From Prunus persica (taxonomy: Eukaryota; Streptophyta; Magnoliopsida; Rosales; Rosaceae): a stretch of 64,000 nucleotides of DNA. Shown piece after piece: positions 1 to 12,330 of the stretch. The DNA is taken from NCBI RefSeq assembly GCF_000346465.2, contig NC_034013.1:3593912-3657911 (forward strand), written 5' to 3'. Within the stretch, counting starts at the first letter, position 1. The number at the start of each line of letters is the position of its first letter. The notes under the pieces were generated by a model that saw nothing but the letters and a program-made list of their open reading frames with translations, was not told where the DNA came from and ran no database searches. The position numbers and the translations under genes are program-made.

Positions 1-112
1 TCTTCAATTAATACAAAGCTAATTAGTTCTACAGAAAATATGTATATACATATTGATGAACATACAAATAGAGAATAGGAATAGCCTCAAATACTTAAAT
101 CAATTTAGAAAC

Positions 113-3100
113 CTGAAATGATCATATCCCTCAATTGCCTTATCACAGCGGTAACAGAAGTATTGCCCACAGTTTTTACACACCATCTTGTTGCAACCTT
201 CAGTTCGTGATATTGCCATCTTACAAGATGGGCATTGCTTTGCATCGCGAAGAATTTCCCTCACACTGAGAATCTCATTGATTTCCTCACGTTCTTTGCG
301 CCTTTGATTGTCATTCAACTGACCAAAATTTTGACGTTCCTGCATTATAAATTTGTTTGTGTTCAATTCTCACTAGTAAATTAAAATAATATGAAGTTTC
401 CAATAGACAATGAAAGATAGATATCCTTTTTCTCTAGAAGGGTGGGACCAAAGAAATGTTTAACTCAGATATCATAAATTGATCTGCAGACTATAACACT
501 ATTGAGAATATATCTTGCATTTAGTTCTAAGCCTAGCACTGAAATACCTATGAGGATGTCTCCAACCATTGCCAATTAATTTGAGTTGGATGCTCAAACA
601 TTAAAAGAAAACTTTACCATTCTGCAGCTACCATAAAGCACACCATTTCTTAGCTGTCAAAATGCCTATGAAAAACTAAGGAGATATGGGAGTTATTGAA
701 TCGAAGTGAAAATGACATCTAAATGGGGGTAGTTGGGCATGGCAGAAGTAAATTGACAGAGTTTGCGATGGTCCAATCATGTATATCATTGGAGACAGTA
801 AAACTATTTTGCACTTAGTGAATTGAGATAATCCATAGGAAAATTAGCCTGAGGTTGACGTGGTCAGTTTGCAGCAACCATAAGACAAAGTTTTTTTCTT
901 TTTTACTTTTGAATGAATACCATAAACCACAGTTTATATTGCCACATATGTCTTTTATCTCAGCTGCTAAAATGGCTATGAAATGTTAAGGAGACATGAA
1001 GTTATACCATTGTGGAGAAACTGACAGCTAAGACCTGTTTAATTTATTCGCCTAGTACTGCAACAAAGCACTGTGTATTTACCTAACCCAAAAGACTTGG
1101 AGGAATTCACAGCTGCAAACATATTACTAATTGCACAAATAAGATATATTTATCATGGCAAGAACGTGCCTTTGAACCTCTGTATTTTCATTTTGAGAAG
1201 AATAACAACAATTTATAGTATGATAAAAATAGTTCAATATTTGGCACATAATCAGATTCAAGTTACAAGGTAAATAAAATGACAATTGAATCATCAGATG
1301 AGAACTAGATGCCTGCTGAACCAGAAACGAAAACAGAAACTTGTTTGTGTGAATGTAAGAAGAGGCAGAAATCAGGGTTCTGGATCATTTAACTCTACCA
1401 TTGCATATTCTTATACAATAAAGTCAGACTACACAGATGAATTTGTAACTGACATAAAGTTTCAAACCTGAAAAAACTAAATTAGATAGAATTTATACAG
1501 TATCAACCCTTCACAAGCAAATATGTGTTTTTTAACTAAGCCTATCAGCAAATTCTACCATGTGGAACTTAAGGGAATCATCAGCATTTGCCCATACTAC
1601 ATTAAAAAATATGGGCAAAGGTGGTGGTGTTGTTTTCCCTTTACAACAGCTTGCTTTTTGTTTTGATAAGAAACAAATATTTTTAACAGCAAATCATAGC
1701 ATGTCTCAGTACCAGAAAATAAGTTATGATTGTCATTTCTACCAAATGGCCGTTGATTCAGGCACAATATCCTGCTTTGATGAAGGGATAAACATGATTT
1801 CCCCCCATCCCGTAACCAAAAATAATAATAATAATAAAAAGGACAGCAAAGAGTATAAATTTTACCTGCAGGATGTGAAGTTTCATTTCTGGTGTCATGC
1901 ACTGAATACCTACATGGCGCCGCTCCTTGCAAAGTGTGCAAAAGCTAAAGAAGCACTTTGAGCATTGGGCATGCTGGTCTTCATCCTCTATGCAGGGAGT
2001 TTCACATCTTGGGCAATACACAACATCCGACATTGCCTCTAGTGTTTTACTTAAGATTAAGGACTCCCAACGTTCAAACTCTTCATCATCAAGCAATCGT
2101 TTTAACAAACCTGGTGGAATCATACCCCCACATTTTGCATCAGGACACTGCAGTTTGCTTACGGTGCCTTCCTTGACATGCATGTCTGAATAAGTCTTCA
2201 TGCATTTCCAACAGAAAAAATGCTGACATGGAAGTCTGACAAACTCAGTACCTAGAAAGATAGATCAATTAGAGCGGTGAATAAGACCTGCATTGATTTT
2301 TCATAGACAGTAAGTTCAATAGATGGTACACCTCCCAAGGATGAATCAGTTAAGCTGCCTCCTAAGGATGAATCAATTAAGCTAATTACAAGCTAACGAG
2401 AGCTTATGACCAGGTAATTACAATCAATCATGAAATAATTTTAATGAATTCAGGCAAAATGGAATCCTGATAGTTTCATCCTAAGGACGGAATCTTAGAC
2501 AGATCCATCCCAAGGACATTGTTTAACACACAGACAAATGAATATTAAGTTTTACATGTACTTGTATGCATGTGTAGAAATCATACTGGAAAAGCCTAGA
2601 GAAAATCATGTGTAAGTTGTAACTAAGTTAATTTCTTTTTGGCTTGGGTAATGAATGAAATGTATTGAACTGTTGCTCTTATTGCGGATAAATGATTTGA
2701 ATGAAAATTCCCAACATAATTGTTCAATGATTATTTCCCTTTGTGTATGCAAACAATGATCATACTTTAGTTCCCTCAACCAGAATATAGAGTCAGCATA
2801 AATCTTATGAAAAAGACCCTCTAGTGCCAACGTTATTAATAATTCTCAAGCATAGAGAAAAACTAGTCTAACAACTATAAGTGAACTAAGTAAATATTAG
2901 ATATGTTTTATATTTCTCAAGGCCCAAAAGAGAAAAGAAAAAAAAACCAATTTTTTAATAGAAATAAATTCTATGTCAAATTCAAAAGAATCTGTGTCAA
3001 GAAAGGTTTATGTCAGATTACCTGCAAACTCACTAAAACAGATGCAGCACTCATGCAAATTTTTGTGAAAATTCTCATGGAGTCTATCATCGTTGTAACT

Positions 3101-4540
3101 TCTAATAAAAGGAATGTCAACATCTGGGGAAACACTTCCAGTAACTGCACGTCTATCTCCAGCATCTCTCACCCCGTAAGGACCAAGAATTATTTCTTTA
3201 TCAAAACCAAGATGCGAAAGCGAAGAATTTTGTAGCCATTCCACCCATTGGTATATAACCTCCTGCCCTGGTTGTTCTCTCCATATTGAGTCCAGCTCAG
3301 AACACAAATGGGAGATTTTACTAGAATGCACCCACTGAACGGATATTGTAAAATACGGTGGTAGGTGACTTGGGTATGATTTAGGTAACAAGCATGTCAA
3401 CATAATTGGTGGAAGATGCTGCGCTTTGAAAGAGTATGAGAATTCATCAGAACCGTCGCTTCTGGTCTTAAGATCACTAGATGAATTCAACTTTGTAGTA
3501 ACAGCAATTTCACCAGGAGCTTCAATATGTATATGAATCTGCATATGTGTTCACATATTTACTTATTTCACTAAATAATGATTAAAGGAGCTCTGAAGTA
3601 GTGGATTATTGCCAAACCTGGAATGATCGACAGCCTCTTTGTCTTTCAAAGATGAAAAAGTTGTCCCCATAAATGGACTCCATAGCGAGCAACTGTCACA
3701 AACTTAAAAGGATGAGAAAAGGTCCAAAGAAACACAACAACAACAATAACAAAATAATAATAATAATAATAATAAATAAAAATAATGAGGTTCAAGATGC
3801 TGCTATATGTGAGCACCAGATTATTTAACTAGTAGCAGATGGTTTGCAAACATAAATAGAGTCACATTAATCTTGCATTGCTTTTTATTTAGCTTCCGTC
3901 TCTCCCTCATTATGTATTACACCAACATAGAGAGATTACTCTTTTCTATATCTAGCTCAACAATTTATTGGGAAATGCAAAATCTTGCTACATAAACATT
4001 ACCCCCACCCTATCATCTCGATTATGAAATCACCCGTTCATGTTTTTAATGTAGCAATTTGATTGATTTCCTTTACCCTCATTAATAAATTATATTAGAA
4101 GCTTAAACGACTCAATTACCAAAGCAAAGCGGCCCTTCATGTTTTCAACTCCTGTGCTTATTGAATAATAAGAAAATTAAAAACTTGAACACTACCTCAT
4201 CCTCCTGAGCCTGATCATCAATCCTTAGCTGCTCATCCGACAACTTGGGCTCTTCCACACCGAGCTGCAACTCTTCCAATCTACTCAGAACATCATCATC
4301 CTCCCCTTTACTAGACTCAGACGCCTCAACTGCAATTATTTCTTCTTCTTCTTGTTTTTCTTGCTGCCTATTTGCTTCCTCATCAATACTCTGTGCCTGA
4401 GAAGTGCAAGGGACTGAAGGTGCGTCAAGATTTTGGTCTTGATTGTGTGGAGGTTTGAGAGTCCACGTCTCGTCGTCCTCGTCTTGGGGAGGGCGGTGGT
4501 CTTGTTTTTCTCGTCCTCCTCCGCTTCTGTTCTTTCTCAT
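113..4540 (-). CDS. RWD-domain RBR E3 ubiquitin ligase (RNF14-like), 3' end outside window
   Basis: RBR ligases take ubiquitin from an E2 on RING1 and pass it through a RING2 cysteine to the substrate. Exons on the minus strand, all with GT-AG borders and matching phases: 4540-4196, 3692-3618, 3538-3022, 2251-1866, 339-113; about 517 residues are visible. Residues 1-115 are acidic and Gln/Glu-rich. An RWD domain follows (motif MESIYGD near residue 118, then a PPxF-type strand region). RING1 begins with CCICF near 305 and continues across the intron into CQHFFCWKC. An IBR lies near 375-440 with paired cysteines. RING2 starts at CPSC near 477; the cysteine in EGCNKMVC near 490 matches the catalytic position of the family. 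The last visible exon ends in phase 2 at a donor, so the C-terminus lies left of position 1. The RWD plus RBR order is that of RNF14-type rather than Ariadne-type ligases. Confidence 0.9.
340..1865 (-). other. Large intron of the RBR ligase gene
   Basis: A 1.5 kb intron separating the IBR exon from the RING2 exon. It contains a short (AAT)n stretch near 1828-1840. I see no embedded gene; the open frames here lack coding character. Confidence 0.8.
2252..3021 (-). other. Intron within the RING1 of the RBR ligase gene
   Basis: A 770 bp intron that splits RING1 between its first and second cysteine pairs. It has loosely repeated 'cctaaggatgaatca' phrases near 2335-2370. Nothing coding is seen. 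Confidence 0.75.
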
Positions 4541-5097
4541 GGCGGATTCTCAAGCAACGGACGGACTGCAATCAGAATTAGTAGGGATGCGTTTGGGTCG
4601 TTTTACTTTGGGAAAATGAGAAAATTGTCCATTGCAATTGGGTGCCGGCGACTATGGTTGGTTGGTTATGGTCCGATATGGTTTGGTTTAGTTTATTTTT
4701 TAAATTAAAATTAAAATTAAAATTGATATTTACATGCGGTTTGATTCAGTTTGATTTTTATACATAATGCTAGAGAAATCAAACCAAACCGGATATGTAC
4801 TGTTTCGATTTGGTTTGAAATAAGAGAAAAAGAAGAAGAGATAAAGAAGAGAGATAGATGTAGAAGTAGTGATGGATTCAAGATTTAATAACCGGTTTGG
4901 TAAAAGCATGTCCACCCCAAAAGGCTAAGGCTAAGGTAAGGGCAAGGCAAGGGCTGCTACTATTTGCGTCAATAGTGGCAGCCTTGCCTTTTTTGATTCC
5001 ATCCCAAAAGGTTAGAGCTAAGACAATTACTATTCATTGTACTTTATTTCCTATTTTTTTATACTTTAAACTATTAATTTTGATAAGCTTTTCAAAT

Positions 5098-5425
5098 AAT
5101 ATTTTCGGTTGCCACGTGTCACTATATTATCACCTAAAATTTAAGATAACATTTTCAGATAAGATTTTTAGTTGCCACGTGTCCATCATTTTTCAAAAAA
5201 GATTTTCGGATGAGAATCTCAGTTGCCACGTGTCTTATTCCAGATAAAATTTTCGGATATTCATTAAAAAAATTTAGAATCCCAGATTTCAAATAAGATT
5301 TTCACCCTCTAAATTTGCGTCACGTGTCCCGTGTCAGATAAGATTTTCATATATTTAAAAAAAATTATAATCTCATATTTCAGATAAGATTTTCACCCTC
5401 TAAAATTGCGTCATGTGTCATCTCT
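5098..5425. repeat. Subterminal repeats with CACGTGTC and GATAAGATTTTC motifs
   Basis: Five degenerate units, each pairing a 'gataagattttc'-like phrase with 'gttgccacgtgtc' or 'gcgtcacgtgtc'. The CACGTGTC-type cores lie near 5,113, 5,176, 5,228, 5,321 and 5,412 (the last reads catgtgtc). They occupy the left subterminal part of the Harbinger element, upstream of its transposase, where transposase-binding repeats often lie. The cores also resemble G-box (CACGTG) sites. Confidence 0.7.
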
Positions 5426-5531
5426 ATCTTCTGAATCCCTCTATAAAACTACACCATCAACTCATACCTCCCACGCCATATCTTATCTATTCCTTCATTT
5501 CTCAGATTTTACAAAACACATTCTACTCTCA

Positions 5532-6786
5532 ATGTCAAACTTGAGGAGGGTGTTGAAGAGGCAACAACAAGACGATGAAGAAATTCGGCGCAGACGTGCT
5601 GATGAAGATCGGGAGGCCGATGAAGAAGAGGAAGAAATGCTTGTAGCAGCGATGTGTATGCTTAATCAATAAGGCAACACCGCCGTCGTCATGCCTCGAA
5701 TTTGGACAGACGTAGGGAGTCTCGGGGTAAGAATCTATTGGAAGATTACTTTATCCAAAATTCGTTATATCCTGTTTCTGAGTTTCGAGAGAGATATAGA
5801 ATGTAGCCACATTTGTTCCAAAAAATCATGCATGATATTTGTAATTACGACACATACTTCATTCAGAAGTATGATGATGTTGGAGTTTTGGGTCTTTTCC
5901 CAGAGCAAAAACTTACAGCTACTTTGCGGATGCTTGCTTATGGGGCATCTGCAGAGCAAGTGGATTAGATTGCAAGGATGGGAAAATCAACTATCCTAGA
6001 GTGCTTGGTGAGATTCTATGATGCAGTAGAAAATTTGTACACGATGGAGTACTTTCGCAAACCTACGCCTAGGGACCTACAAAGGCTTCTACAAAAAAGT
6101 GAGGCTCAAGGTTTCCCATGAATGATTGGAAGCATCGATTGCATGCACTGGCCGTGGAAGAATTGTCCAACTGCTTGGCAAAGAGATTATGGGAATCGAA
6201 AGGGCCAAAAAAGTATAATTTTGGAGGTCGTCGCTTCATTCGATTGTTGGGTTTGGCATGCCTTCTTCGGAGTTACCGGATCTCAGAATGACCTCAATGT
6301 CCTTGGTCAATCCCCGGTGTTCGAAGATGTATTGCGAGGTCATTCCCCCTAGATCACGTACCAAATCAACAATACCATATACTCTGGTGCGTACTACCTT
6401 GCCGACAAAATTTATCCTAGGTGGACGACATTCGTGAAAACAATTCTGAATCCCAATCCGAGAAGGAAAAAAGCTTTGTTACCTTCCAAGAAGGTTACAG
6501 GAAAGACGTGGAAAGGTGTTTCTGTATCTTGCAAGCTCGTTGGGGTATTATTAGGGGTGCTGCTCAGATGCTTTATGAGGAGGAGCTATGGAGCATTATA
6601 ATGACTTGCATCATCCTCCACAACATGATTGTGGAGGATGAGTATGATTATGATGCTCCAGAGGTGTTTGAACAAGATCCCATGAACATGGCTTTGACAA
6701 GAATATATGAAAGGCAGATGGGACCAAAGGGACAACCAATGGAGCCCGAACCGTTAATTCGGGATGTCGATACAACAACCCCATGA
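5532..6786 (+). pseudogene. PIF/Harbinger transposase relic (DDE_4 type)
   Basis: A DDE-type transposase split by a stop near 5,670, a frameshift by about 5,730 and further breaks near 6,120, 6,350 and 6,420. The chosen start at 5,532 opens MSNLRRVLK, an Arg/Glu-rich N-terminus. Recognisable pieces: MIGSIDCMHW (first catalytic Asp), FFGVTGSQNDLNVLG (second Asp), VERCFCILQARWG (Glu segment) and CIILHNMIVEDE near the C-terminus. The order and spacing match plant PIF/Harbinger transposases and the domesticated ALP1-like family. The number of breaks argues against a domesticated gene. Confidence 0.85.
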
Positions 6787-7169
6787 TTGATCATTATCAA
6801 AAAATGCAATCTTCATATGTTCACGAGAGACGTCAAGTTGACTTGATCGAGCACTTGTGGGAGATGAAAGGCAATCACAGTGGATGAAGTCAAGATTAGT
6901 GCTTTGTTTGGAATTATGCTTTGTTTCTAATTATGCTTTATTTTTTGTGTAGTGTTTTTTGGAATTATGCTTTATTTATTTATTATGCTTTTAAGTACGG
7001 TTTGTTTTGTGTGTTGTTTGCAATAAATTTAGGTTTGTTTTTAATTAATCTTTGTTTTGATGCGCAAATATTTTTAATAAATAGTCATATTATTTAATGC
7101 TTTCTTTATTGAATAAAAAGGAAACAATACAACAAATTAATACATATGGCAAATCTTTCAATACAACCT

Positions 7170-8245
7170 AATGGTTTTGATCATTTAACCAATCCGTATT
7201 GCTAGGTCCGTCGTCATGGAAAAGTTTTCTTCTCATCACATCCCTTCGTTTTAGCTTTCAATAGGTCTTTGCTTCAGGAGACATATGACTCGTATCCATG
7301 GCCATGATTTTCATCTCTCTATCCTCCATGTCTTTTTCTTGTGCCTGCTGCTGTTGAATTGCAAATGCTTCATGTCGTGCCATGTCTGCTTCTTCTCTTT
7401 TCAAGTCTCTCTCAATTCTTAGTGCTATGTTCTTAGCTATTTGCTCTAAAAATTGTGCACATTCATTGTTTGAAGTGCTCCCTCTCTTGGCCTTTGCCTC
7501 CTTTCTCCCAATAGATCTCGGCGCACATGGGAGTGGTGACTCCGTTTCTATTGGGGAGTCCAATGGCGAATCGGTTGTTGGCGAATCGTGGAGCGGCGTC
7601 TCATTCAACACAATCGGCGGACCTGTGGGAATAATTTTGAATCTCGAACAATCCTTCAAAACTTCCCAGCATTCGTGATGCAAGAAACTTTTTTTGCCTT
7701 GCCCCATGGCACCGAACCAAACTTGTGCTTGTATGATCTATTAAAAATAAATAATTGGAAGTGCAAGAAAAAAAAAGATTATGCAAAAAAAATATAAACA
7801 ATTTTGAAATGCAAGAAAAAAAAATTAATTATGCAAGAAAATATAGACAACTTGGAAATGCAAAAAAAAAAAAGATTATGCAAGAAAGAGAAATAGAATA
7901 TGCAGTAAAAAAAAAAGTTACATTACATTGATTAAAATGGAAATTATAAATATTTACCTCATCAGATAGATTTTGACCGCGTTGAATATTCTCCCTTACT
8001 TTTGTCAAGGCATTTCTCCATTTCCCTAACTCTCTATTCAGAATTTTCCATCCACTAGACAAGGCCATTTCGGTCTGAATGGAACCCTATCTTCGACAAA
8101 ATTCTCCATGAATTTTGCTCCACATATGACAGAACTTCATCTCATTGCCTGTGACAGGGCAATGACTAACGTTCACCCAAGACTGACACAACGCAATATC
8201 TTCATGAGTTGTCCACGCCTCTCCGGCTTCGACAGAAGATGCCAT
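7170..8245 (-). pseudogene. Harbinger partner-protein relic (Myb/trihelix with NAM-associated C-terminus)
   Basis: Read from a start at 8,245: MASSVEAGEAWTTHEDIALC is a Myb/SANT-like opening, followed by a stop near 8,086, then a resumed frame, an intron with A-rich repeats (about 7,750-7,950) and a second exon beginning near 7,740. The C-terminal part is rich in Glu, Gln and Lys and looks like a coiled coil (7,300-7,480). The stop at 7,258 appears to be due to a frameshift, because the frame reads on beyond it. PIF/Harbinger elements need such a DNA-binding partner for transposition. In annotations these genes are often labelled 'glutathione S-transferase T3-like' or 'NAM-associated'. Confidence 0.7.
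7745..7920. repeat. Short A-rich tandem repeat in the partner-gene intron
   Basis: About three imperfect units of roughly 60 bp containing 'attatgcaagaaa' and 'ttggaaatgcaag' separated by poly(A) runs. Confidence 0.6.
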
Positions 8246-8749
8246 TTATTTTTTGATACAAATGAAAAGTAGTAGAAAAATGTGAGTGGAAAGTAAAAAA
8301 TATTAGAAGTAGAAGAGTTTGTATGAAGATTTGGTATGGAAAGTAAAAAATATTGGAAGGAGAAGAAATTGTATGAAGATTTGGTGTGGAAAGTGAATAA
8401 AATTGTTAGGTATTTATAGGGAAAAGATCCAGAATTTTTTGGTATTTTTTTAAAAAAAATTCAGAATTTTTTTAGCCAAAAAAACGAGGATCGTCTGATT
8501 TCTGAAAAGAAAAAATAATAATAATCGGAGCGTCTCGGTTGCGCCATGTGGTGTTTTACCATTGGATTCTGTCAGGGATGACGTCGAGCGGAAGTGAATT
8601 TTTTTTACTCTTGGCGTGTAAAACTCGTGCCAACGGTAAAAAAAAATTTGAATTGTGCTCGCTGACGTCAACGCCTTCGGGCTTATGCCCAGGCAAGATC
8701 TTCCCTTGGGCTTGCCTGGGAGGTATGGAATCTCATCTATTTTTCGAGC

Positions 8750-9155
8750 TTTATCTGATGGTCGGATAGGATTTCACCAATTTTTAGTTTTGGTAGTTGA
8801 ATAAAGTGTTCCACTCGTCGAGTAGTAGCTGTAGTTGGAAGGGTGGCCCTCAATTTGGAGATTTTCCGACCGAGGGTATCGCTTTGGACACCCATGAGCT
8901 AAAAGCACGTGAGGCGGCGCGTGGGCACTGTAGCAAAGGGACATTGTGTCTCAATGCGATCCCCTAGTTTTCACGAGCGTGTAGGCGTGCTCAGATTCTA
9001 ATTCAGATATTGTTTGGTACCCAAACGAATTTCGCCTATTGCGCGATTTACGGGTTCGATACGTTTGAATCGTTGGATCGCAACCCATTTAGTATATGTT
9101 GATCTAGATAGTTCTAGGATCGAGGAGGAATCGACGGATCGTGAATCGGAGTCCC
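8750..9155 (+). mobile_element. 5'-truncated LTR fragment, same family as the LTR at 25,309-26,750
   Basis: This segment aligns by eye with the reverse complement of roughly 25,670-26,060. Shared landmarks include 'gagattttcc' (8,859), 'gcgtgctcagatt' against 'tatgctcggattt', 'cgggttcgat' (9,051), 'ttggatcg' and 'ctaggatcg'. The first several hundred bases of the LTR are absent on the left, where the Harbinger element ends. No coding sequence is present. Confidence 0.6.
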
Positions 9156-10289
9156 AGATAATCCGAAATGATCAACCCTAGGGTTAGGTTTACCGTGACC
9201 GTCCGATCATGCGATCGTTAGTAATTTGACGGTACAATTAAGACCAAACTCTCGAGACATGTGTCCTAGGCATATTGAAACCCTTATGAATGTTCAAATC
9301 ATAAAATGGAGGTTGTGGGCTCTGTGGGCCCAATTAGCCAATTTGGGCTGTTTGCCTCCTCAGTTGACCGTGAATCTTTCGAGGTAGTTTTATCCTTCAA
9401 AAAGTACTAGAATGACCACGTAAACGAGTCTTAACAGAAAGTTGAATTATTCTGACCCTATTAGGATTAGAGGATCGTTCTATGGTACCCTACGAAATTC
9501 TGGGATAGCGTATCAATAGTGGAAGTTGTGGGAGTTTCTTAAAAGTTATTGCTTTTCATTAATTGATGTTATTACGAGGGTAAATAAGGTTATGGATTGG
9601 GTGGTATGGGGATTGAGTATAGAAGTATAATATTTTGATTGGGGCAAACAATATTTATTGGAATTCGTGTGAAAATAAATGTTGATTTCTATCCGAATTA
9701 TTTTAGACCTTTAGGATATTTTTGTTGAGTGAATGTCCATTGGTTTGTAATGGCATTAGTTTCAAGGATTAATTGATTGTGCCAGCAAGTACGAATTTAT
9801 ATGAATATGGGATGAGTATATATGTTTATACATGTAGATCGCTCAATTATGCATATTTCTGTCAATTTGTGTGTTGGAAACGCATTGTGATATGTGATGG
9901 TAAACTTAGATGTGATTTTCAATATTTAGAGATTTTATATTATTGAAACTACGGGAACCTCCGGGGGTGGGGGTTATTTATTTATTTATTTATCTAATTA
10001 TTTATTCATGCTAAAGGTATGGTTATAGCAAAGGGATGGTTGGTTAGTTAGGTTTGACTAGATTAATAAATTAGTTATAAATTTATGTACATGTCCATGC
10101 TAATATTATACTCAGTATGTTGTGTAAGTTTCGAGGTAATTGAGAATTGATCTCTAGAAAAATTGAGAGGAGAATTTAAGTAAGGCTTGTGAAATAAGAG
10201 GAATCTCAAGATAAGATTCAGAATCTGGTTTTCAAACCCACTAGAGGAGTATCCCCCAGTTGCCTTAAACAGTTTTGTTATTTTGATAA

Positions 10290-11270
10290 TGCCCCACAAG
10301 TTTTTGGGACGCCTGAACCGTATGGTGTGAGGAATGCGGCTCAGGCTGACTAATGGTTCCCTGAGGCCTGCGAGAAATGTAGCTTGGGTTGACCTAGTGT
10401 CTCCAAGACCTGCAATGATGGAATTGACGGATTATTATTGAAATTGACGGAATATGGATGGAGGTATGTCCGGGTGGCGAGTTTTCAAAATTAAAGGATT
10501 TTACCCAAATTACAATAAATTTCTTAAGTTATGAGATTGTTTTATAAGTTAAAGAGAAAAACCTATATTTCAGTAAAACTGTTGTCTCAGGCATTAAAAC
10601 CTCACTTAGTCAATGTTATTTTAATAAGTTTATCATTTTCCTACTTTTCTATACTACGTTAATTATAAATCTTTATAGGTATATATGTATTTATGATTGA
10701 GTTTTATGTAAGTTTCGAAGGAAATGAATAAAAATATTTTCAGCAATATTTTTTTATTTTGCTTATCTTTATTATTATATATATATATATATATTAATCT
10801 AAGCCAGCAATACATAAATTGATCTAGGAAACCAGAGATAGTTCAGTAAGTAGACTTTTGTTTATTAGATGATTTTATACAATTTAAGTTTTATCACCTG
10901 ATTTTAAATGAGTTATTATGAGTTTGCTTTCCAAACATGTTAGTTTGATTTCGAGTATTTATAATCTATTCAGAATATATCCATGTTACCTAATTATAAC
11001 GGTTGCCTTCAGATATGTTTGTATGCTGACTGTTGCCACACGAGTCTTAGGGATATCTGGACCGTGCGGAGCAAGGAATGCGGATCAGGTGGACTAAATG
11101 TCTCCTGATCCAGCGAGGATTGTGGCTCGGGTCGACCTTGAGTCACCGAGGCCAAGGAGGACGTGTCACATATGGTGATACGAGGAATTGACGGAGTAAT
11201 GTAGGATTTGACGGAAACATAGAAATTGACGGAGATAATAATAGGTACTCCTAGGTGGAAAGGAAGTATT
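10290..11270. repeat. Diverged ~200 bp direct repeat, copies ~745 bp apart
   Basis: Copy 1 (about 10,290-10,490) and copy 2 (about 11,030-11,270) share the order 'ctgaaccg / ctggaccg', 'aaggaatgcggmtcagg', 'tgactaatg', 'gcttgggttgacct' against 'gctcgggtcgacct', then 'gaattgacgga' repeated two or three times, ending in 'taggtggaaag'-like text. Confidence 0.65.
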
Positions 11271-11429
11271 ACTTTTCGATATTTTCATTGGATTTGTCGA
11301 ATTGTTTGAATGATGGGACGTTATATAAATGTAAATATGCATGTTTGATTTATGTACGAGCATAGCAGGTGAATGTTATTGAGCATATCATTAACATAAG
11401 AACTTGGGTTGGTTTGCAAATTATAATAG

Positions 11430-12330
11430 AAGAACTACGTGTGGCTTGGCGCAAGTGGCGCCACCGCACAAGGCCCCCGATTCTTAAGGGCCTCCCAAAA
11501 AAAAATTTCTTTGTTATATATATATATATTATAGGAATTGTATATATAGTATAACGTGCTAAATATTTGCACAAGCATGTGTCTGGAGGAGTTGGCTCTT
11601 GCGCATGTCCAAGGAAAAAAAAAACTAACCACGGGAGGAGTATATAATCCCCAAAACACTTTTTACTCCTTATCTTTGATAAAAATAATAAAATAATAAA
11701 ATAATAAAAAAGCTTTCTCCTCCAAGAAAAGTACTTTCTTCATTCAAAACAAAACAAAACAAACTTTATGGCTTCCTATTTCTCTTAAACTCTGATTTTA
11801 TGGTAAGTAATCATCATCATTCATCAATCTCTCTTTGGTTTTTTTTTTTTTTAACCCTTGACAATTTTTGTTATTATTTCAATTTCAGGAATTTCAACAC
11901 CAAAAAGAGAAAACCCTAATTCATAATTCATAAAGACCACTCAAAATCAAGTAGTCAGATTCAAATCTTAATTCAAATTCATGTATGTATCTAAATTTCA
12001 ATCTATTCAATTGTGGTTGCCTTTTTTTTTTTTTTTTTCTATTAAACACAGATTGCTTATTGGGGGCAGCAAAGAACCTTATAGGGACACAAGAAGCTTA
12101 TTTTTGTACCAAACATTTAATTTTATCAATTGGAAACATTTAAATTTTTATGAATTTGATTTCTGATTGTCATTACATATTTATTGCTGGTGACTTTTAG
12201 TTATAAAAAAAAGTATTTATGACATTAAGTTATAGCAAATTTTTATTTATAGTATTTTCATATTAGATTTATGTGAAGCCCCAATTTAAGTTTCGCACAG
12301 AGCCCTCAAAATCTCAGGGATGGCCCTGGG
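11430..12330. mobile_element. Possible hAT-like DNA transposon remnant
   Basis: GC-rich ends flank A+T-rich DNA. The left end has 'cttggcgcaagtggcgcc' and 'cacaaggcccccgattc'; the right end has 'ttcgcacagagccctc' and 'cagggatggccctggg'. These resemble, from memory, the ends of ZMYM1-like hAT elements common in plants. No transposase frame remains and the exact termini were not established. Confidence 0.35.

Larger units (their letters stand above)
4900..8745. mobile_element. Decayed two-gene PIF/Harbinger DNA transposon
   Basis: The block carries both genes of an autonomous PIF/Harbinger element in convergent order: a DDE transposase relic (+, 5,532-6,786) and a Myb/trihelix-type partner relic (-, 7,170-8,245). 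Both are broken, so the copy is dead. The left end near 4,905 reads 'gcatgtccacccc', and the right end near 8,735 reads, inverted, roughly 'gattccatacctccc'. The match is weak, so both borders are approximate and I did not find a convincing TTA/TAA target duplication. The right end abuts an LTR fragment starting near 8,750, which suggests the element sits in or beside older LTR sequence. Confidence 0.75.

Noticed and set aside
1560..1961. Plus- and minus-strand frames overlapping the RBR gene.
   Set aside because: They cover an intron and the antisense of the IBR exon; the minus-strand exon chain explains the coding signal.
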